DNA of 64,000 nucleotides from Pterois miles (taxonomy: Eukaryota; Chordata; Actinopteri; Perciformes; Scorpaenidae), in NCBI GenBank assembly GCA_947000775.1, contig CAMQGK010000604.1, positions 7,494,501 through 7,558,500 of the forward strand. Direction: 5' to 3'. This document shows, in pieces, positions 60,001 to 64,000 of this stretch. Each line of letters starts with the position of its first letter. The first letter of the stretch is position 1. The notes under the pieces are model-generated. The model saw only the letters and a list, made by a program, of their open reading frames with translations. It was not told where the DNA came from and ran no database searches. The position numbers were made by a program, and so were the translations under genes.

Positions 60001-60909
60001 ACGACTTGAACCTGCTAGAGCTTCTGAAAGACAGTAAAGTCTGTCGGGATTGCATTGATGATAACAGGGAGGAAAGACTGTCTCACCTCTTTGAGGTGAA
60101 ACATCTGTTTCAAACTTTTTCAGTCTTTTTATACAGCCTATTCTGAGGAAATCATTAACAGCCAAGCTATTTTAAAGCCCCTTTTGGGGATACTGTCCCA
60201 TTTACAAACAATTCACACTGCATCATAGTCCAAATAGTGGTTTTATGTGTGTCAGGCTCTTCAGCACATCTACAGGTGAGCTTCTCCAACCCAGATGTCT
60301 GATTCTTATAGTGATATTTTGATTCAGCTGCTTAGGTTGCTCAGTGCTATAGCCACAAACTCAACAGCTGGTACAACATCACTACAGAAAATAAATCCAT
60401 TTTGTCTTAGTCAGGTGAAATGTAGGACATATTGTAACAACTTTAATTACAACCAAGGATCAGGTTGACCCATAACTCAGCAAGGACGTTAACCTTTAAC
60501 ATACAGTGCAGAACATCTGTAAATGTAAAACCAGGTCAATAAACTGATAATACATTTCCTTGATTGTGAGTTGTTTTCATAGTTGGATTTTGAAGCTTCC
60601 CTTATACATATAAACTAGACTGCAACTTTCTGAGTAGCAGTGACAAAAACACATCTGAAGATTTGTATTTCTTTGTAGAAACCAGATTAAGCATTTGGAT
60701 GTGATTTCTCACAGACGGTAATTACATAAAAATCTGTCTTTGTGGTGACGTCCTTGGAAATAAACCAAACAAAGACACAGTCAGACAACTTCATCATTTT
60801 TCAAACAATATATTAAAACTGGAAACGACATGGTAGCTATCACCAAACTGGAACTAGTAACATGATTAAATTAGATGTCTGTGATGTGAATACTACAAAA
60901 TAAGATTAT
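60001..60909. other. Intergenic, no gene recognised
   Basis: AT-rich; no protein-like frame, RNA gene or repeat could be identified. Confidence 0.4.
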
Positions 60910-61205
60910 AGGTGCAGTGTGTATGATTTGGCGGCTTCTAGTGGTGAGGTTGCAAATTGCAATGAACTGAAACTTTTGCTCTCCAAGCGTGTAGGAGAAC
61001 TATGGTGGACAAGGCGAATGTCCCTCTCTGAGGCCAATGTTTGGTTTGTCTGCTCTGGGCTACTATAGAAACATGGCGGCCAGCACTGTAAAGAGAGGAC
61101 CTGCTCTGTATGTAGATATACAGTAAATGGCTCATTCTATGGTAACAAAAACACAATTCTTATTTTCAGGTGATTATACACTAAAGAAAACATATATTAA
61201 TATTA
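60910..61205. repeat. Dispersed repeat B, copy 5
   Basis: Starts 'ataggtgcagtgtgtatgat' and contains 'ctactatagaaacatggcgg' and 'ttttcaggtgattatacact'. It ends right where repeat A copy 5 begins, so the two are directly abutting. Confidence 0.8.
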
Positions 61206-61210
61206 TATTT

Positions 61211-61953
61211 AGGGCTGTAAAAGTGATAATAAAGTGTTCAAATTCATTTCAACACCACTAAGGTCTTTAATACATTAACCCAACTTGCGATTTTTTAGTT
61301 GGTAGCAGACTAAGTTTTAAATCTAGAGTGAAGATGCTGACATCAAATAAAATGAGAAAACCTAATGAATCCATTGGCACCAACCATGTCGTACTAGCTT
61401 GTCACAAAGGAGGTTGAAAAACACTGCAAACTTATGCTAAATTTTGCTGAGGAAAAACTGTCATGGCCATATTCAAAGGGGTCCCTTGACCTCTGACCTC
61501 AAGATATGTGAATGTAAATGGGTTCTATGGGTACCCACGAGTCTCCCCTTTACAGACATGCCCACTTTATGATAATCACATACAGTTTGGTGCAAGTCAT
61601 AGTCAAGTCAGCACACTGACACACTGACAGCTGTTGTTGCCTGTTGGGCTGCAGTTTACTATTTATTATGATTTGAGCGAATTTATTATGCTAAATGCAG
61701 AACCTGTGAGGGTTTTTAGACAATATTTGTCATTGTTTTGAGTTGCAAATTGATTCCCAATCATAAATATACACATAGATTCTAATAAAGCAGCATACAG
61801 TATTTGTCCACTCCCATGTTCATAAAAGTAATAAATATTTCACAAATCTTCACTTTAGGTATACAGATAAAATATTGTGTGATTAATTTTAATCACGAAT
61901 GGACAATCACGTGATTAGTCATGATTAAATATTTTAATTGAATGCCAGTCCTA
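61211..61953. mobile_element. Dispersed repeat A, copy 5
   Basis: Reverse orientation. It starts AGGGCTGTAAAAGTGATAAT and ends GAATGCCAGTCCT, with 'caaaggggtcccttgacctc' inside. It is the longest copy apart from the split one at 12894. Confidence 0.8.
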
Positions 61954-63700
61954 TTAATCAAAATGAATAACAAAACATTGATATTATATTCCATTTCTCT
62001 CTCTCTCTCTCGCCCCATCTGGTCCTTTAAGGGATTCTCTAAGAACAGTTTTGTGTTTTTTTTAATAGCTTTATTGGCAGCTACCGCCACATTTTTCTTC
62101 TCTTGTACACAATGATGTGCACAATCACCTTGGCAATATGTCTTTAATAACAGATTATTATATTTATTCTTAAATGCCAGGCCTCCTTGTTAATTTAATT
62201 TAAGTGGTGGGCCCCAGGAGAATCAGTAATTGCAGCAGTCGGGCTAATGGGGAGGCCTGATAAAGTATTTAAAGTCTTTGTACTTTCTTGTACAGATTGT
62301 ATTATCACTTAAGGGTGGGGTGTAGAGTTCATTAACATTAAAGGGGATACTGTAAGCAGTTCATAGAATCATCGTTTTACAGTTCTCAATATCAGTTTTG
62401 CTCCTGATGTGTTGTCTTTCTGAGATAAAAGTCTATAATCTTTAGCCTCCTGTCCTCTGGACACTGGATAGTATTTTAATATGCCTTACGCAACAGGTTT
62501 AGATTGCCTCAACGGTCCCTCTCTCTGAGCCAAAAGCACACCTTGATACACATGTAAAAACATTTACTGGTTCTGTCTGCTGACAGATAATTCAGAGGCA
62601 AATGATCTGATGTAAATCACCGGACTACTGTAATGGATTGCTAATAATGACATACAATCCACACTGCTTGACGTCATCGCTGAGGTCACTATCGCTCTGT
62701 GACGTAAGACTTTTCCATTTTGACCTTGTCTTTCAAATAGACGAGGGCAAAGAGGTAAAATGTCTAACGATTTAGTTGTCTGCACAGAAAATGTGACACC
62801 TTCTCATCTAATTTGCAAGAACTGTCCTTGAAATAAATAGGGAGATAAAACTGAGTCGTGGATTCTGTCGACAAATCACGGCATTGCCACACAACACCTA
62901 TTAAGCACAAACAAGTATTAACAGCACAGCAGGACCACAAATTGAAATGAAAAATAAAACTTTGAAATGAGAGTAACTGTGAGGAGGGAGGTTATTCACC
63001 TCTGTGTTTATATTCTTGCAGGGGAATTTTTTTTTTCCTGTTGTTTACAACCACAAAAAGAAAAATGGAGCTCTCTTTGCACCACTTTTAAGCCATGAAT
63101 TATTGCACACCAGTGATGACCATCTCCCTCATGGCTTATCCTTAGATCCGAGTCACTGCACCACTGTTACAACTACATAGCTGATATGAATTTGCACTGC
63201 ATAACAAACCAGACGCTTCACTGCTGCATTACAGTGGGCAATCAGATGACCTGCTGTCTGTTTTCCTACACAATACTGCTTCCCATTCACTACAGTAAAT
63301 ACCAGTCTTTTCTCCCTCAACATATCCAGGGGAGCTTGCATTCGTGATTCGTGTGAATCGCCTTTAAGCAGAGCAACTAATTCAATTTGAGCACAGCAAA
63401 CTGCAGCAATTAAAAACACATCATCAAGCCAGGCTCACAGGATAACGCAGTGTTGTACCAAAAATACCTTTTGCGGCAGCATTTACTGGCCGGGAGCAGT
63501 GAGAGGCAGCGTTTCTCCTGCTGGCTAAGCCATGATATTCCTGTAATATTTTTTGGTGGAGTCATTTTTAGAAAAGCCAAAATAAGCCAGGGGAGGGGAA
63601 GAGAGTAGATAAAGAAGAGGCGGATTGCTTGTTTATGCTGCTGCGTCTGCCGTCCCGGCGTTGCTGAGGAGGGGAATGTTGTGAATGACTGAGGCAGCAG
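61954..63700. other. Intergenic; candidate conserved noncoding segment at 62040-62300
   Basis: No gene is supported. A (CT)n run lies at 61998-62011. The part at about 62040-62300 is repeat-free and rich in TTAATT, ATTA and AATGCC words, a texture often found in conserved enhancers (inference). Confidence 0.3.
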
Positions 63701-63942
63701 AGCGGCGGAGTGAGACTAACAAGTGGTTGCCATGCAGCAGGAGCAAGCGTGCGTGCTTCTGGAGAGAGAGATAGAGAAACAGAATGATAATGAGTCGGAG
63801 GCAGCGAGCGAGGGAGCGTGAGAAGAGGAGCTGTATCTCTGAGAGGAGACACACATCGTAGCTCGATCCATCGCTTCTCCCTTCGTCTCCAGCTTTTTGT
63901 TTAGATGAGAGGTGCGCCTGCAGCACGTCCAGTGTGTCAGCG

Positions 63943-64000
63943 ATGGATGGGTTCATGGATATGTGTCTGAGGGCTCCGAGGAAGAGGACTAGTTCAGAAG
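63943..64000 (+). CDS. Possible first coding exon of an unidentified gene, cut by the window end
   Basis: A purine-rich, GC-richer stretch from about 63700 looks like a 5' UTR. ATG at 63943 in the context CAGCGATGG opens a frame, MDGFMDMCLRAPRKRTSSE, that stays open to the last base. I do not recognise the protein. A minus-strand frame overlaps it (63633-63956) but contains only Leu/Ser-rich text from the complement of the purine-rich tract. The call rests on composition and start context only. Confidence 0.3.
   Translation, partial: MDGFMDMCLRAPRKRTSSE

Noticed and set aside
1..64000. A previously undescribed multi-gene system
   Set aside because: Three well-defined vertebrate genes plus repeats explain the coding signal. 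Nothing else shows linked unknown genes with coding character.

Overview
This is a vertebrate window, most likely from a percomorph teleost (inference). It has intron-split genes with GT/AG borders, long (CA)n tracts, tRNA-derived SINEs, a Tc1 element and many short dispersed repeats of the kind common in spiny-rayed fishes. I see no prokaryotic operons, CRISPR arrays or RNA genes.

Layout. 1-26 kb is a gene-poor, repeat-filled interval. It holds SINEs, nonautonomous DNA elements (some nested), a full-length Tc1 element with identical 35-bp ends at 13.0-14.4 kb, and a 27-bp minisatellite at 22.9-23.7 kb. At 26.9-28.0 kb on the minus strand lies an uninterrupted 361-codon gene for a PA-TM-RING ubiquitin ligase of the RNF128/GRAIL type. 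At 34.3-40.7 kb on the plus strand is slc24a5 (NCKX5, the 'golden' pigmentation exchanger). I could assemble it as 9 coding exons encoding 513 aa. At 42.5-55.0 kb on the minus strand is myef2, a three-RRM hnRNP M-like protein, assembled as 17 coding exons encoding 573 aa. From 55 to 64 kb the window is again repeats: a 20-bp minisatellite, a broken R2/Dong-type LINE with a restriction-like endonuclease domain, and MITEs. The last 58 bases may be the first coding exon of an unidentified plus-strand gene.

Gene relations. slc24a5 and myef2 are convergent, with stop codons about 1.9 kb apart and one repeat copy between the two poly(A) signals. This is the same tail-to-tail pair as in human (SLC24A5-MYEF2), which supports both calls. 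The genes do not work in one pathway: one is an organelle ion exchanger in pigment cells and the other is an RNA-binding nuclear protein.

Most notable: an 8-nt microexon that encodes the centre of the RNP1 motif of myef2 RRM1; five consecutive phase-1 exons, each a multiple of 3, encoding the Gly/Met-rich linker of myef2; a NAGNAG acceptor in slc24a5; a Tc1 transposase kept open by two compensating frameshifts; and several nested transposon insertions with readable target-site duplications. I found no convincing new multi-gene system. The novelty here lies in gene structure and repeat history.
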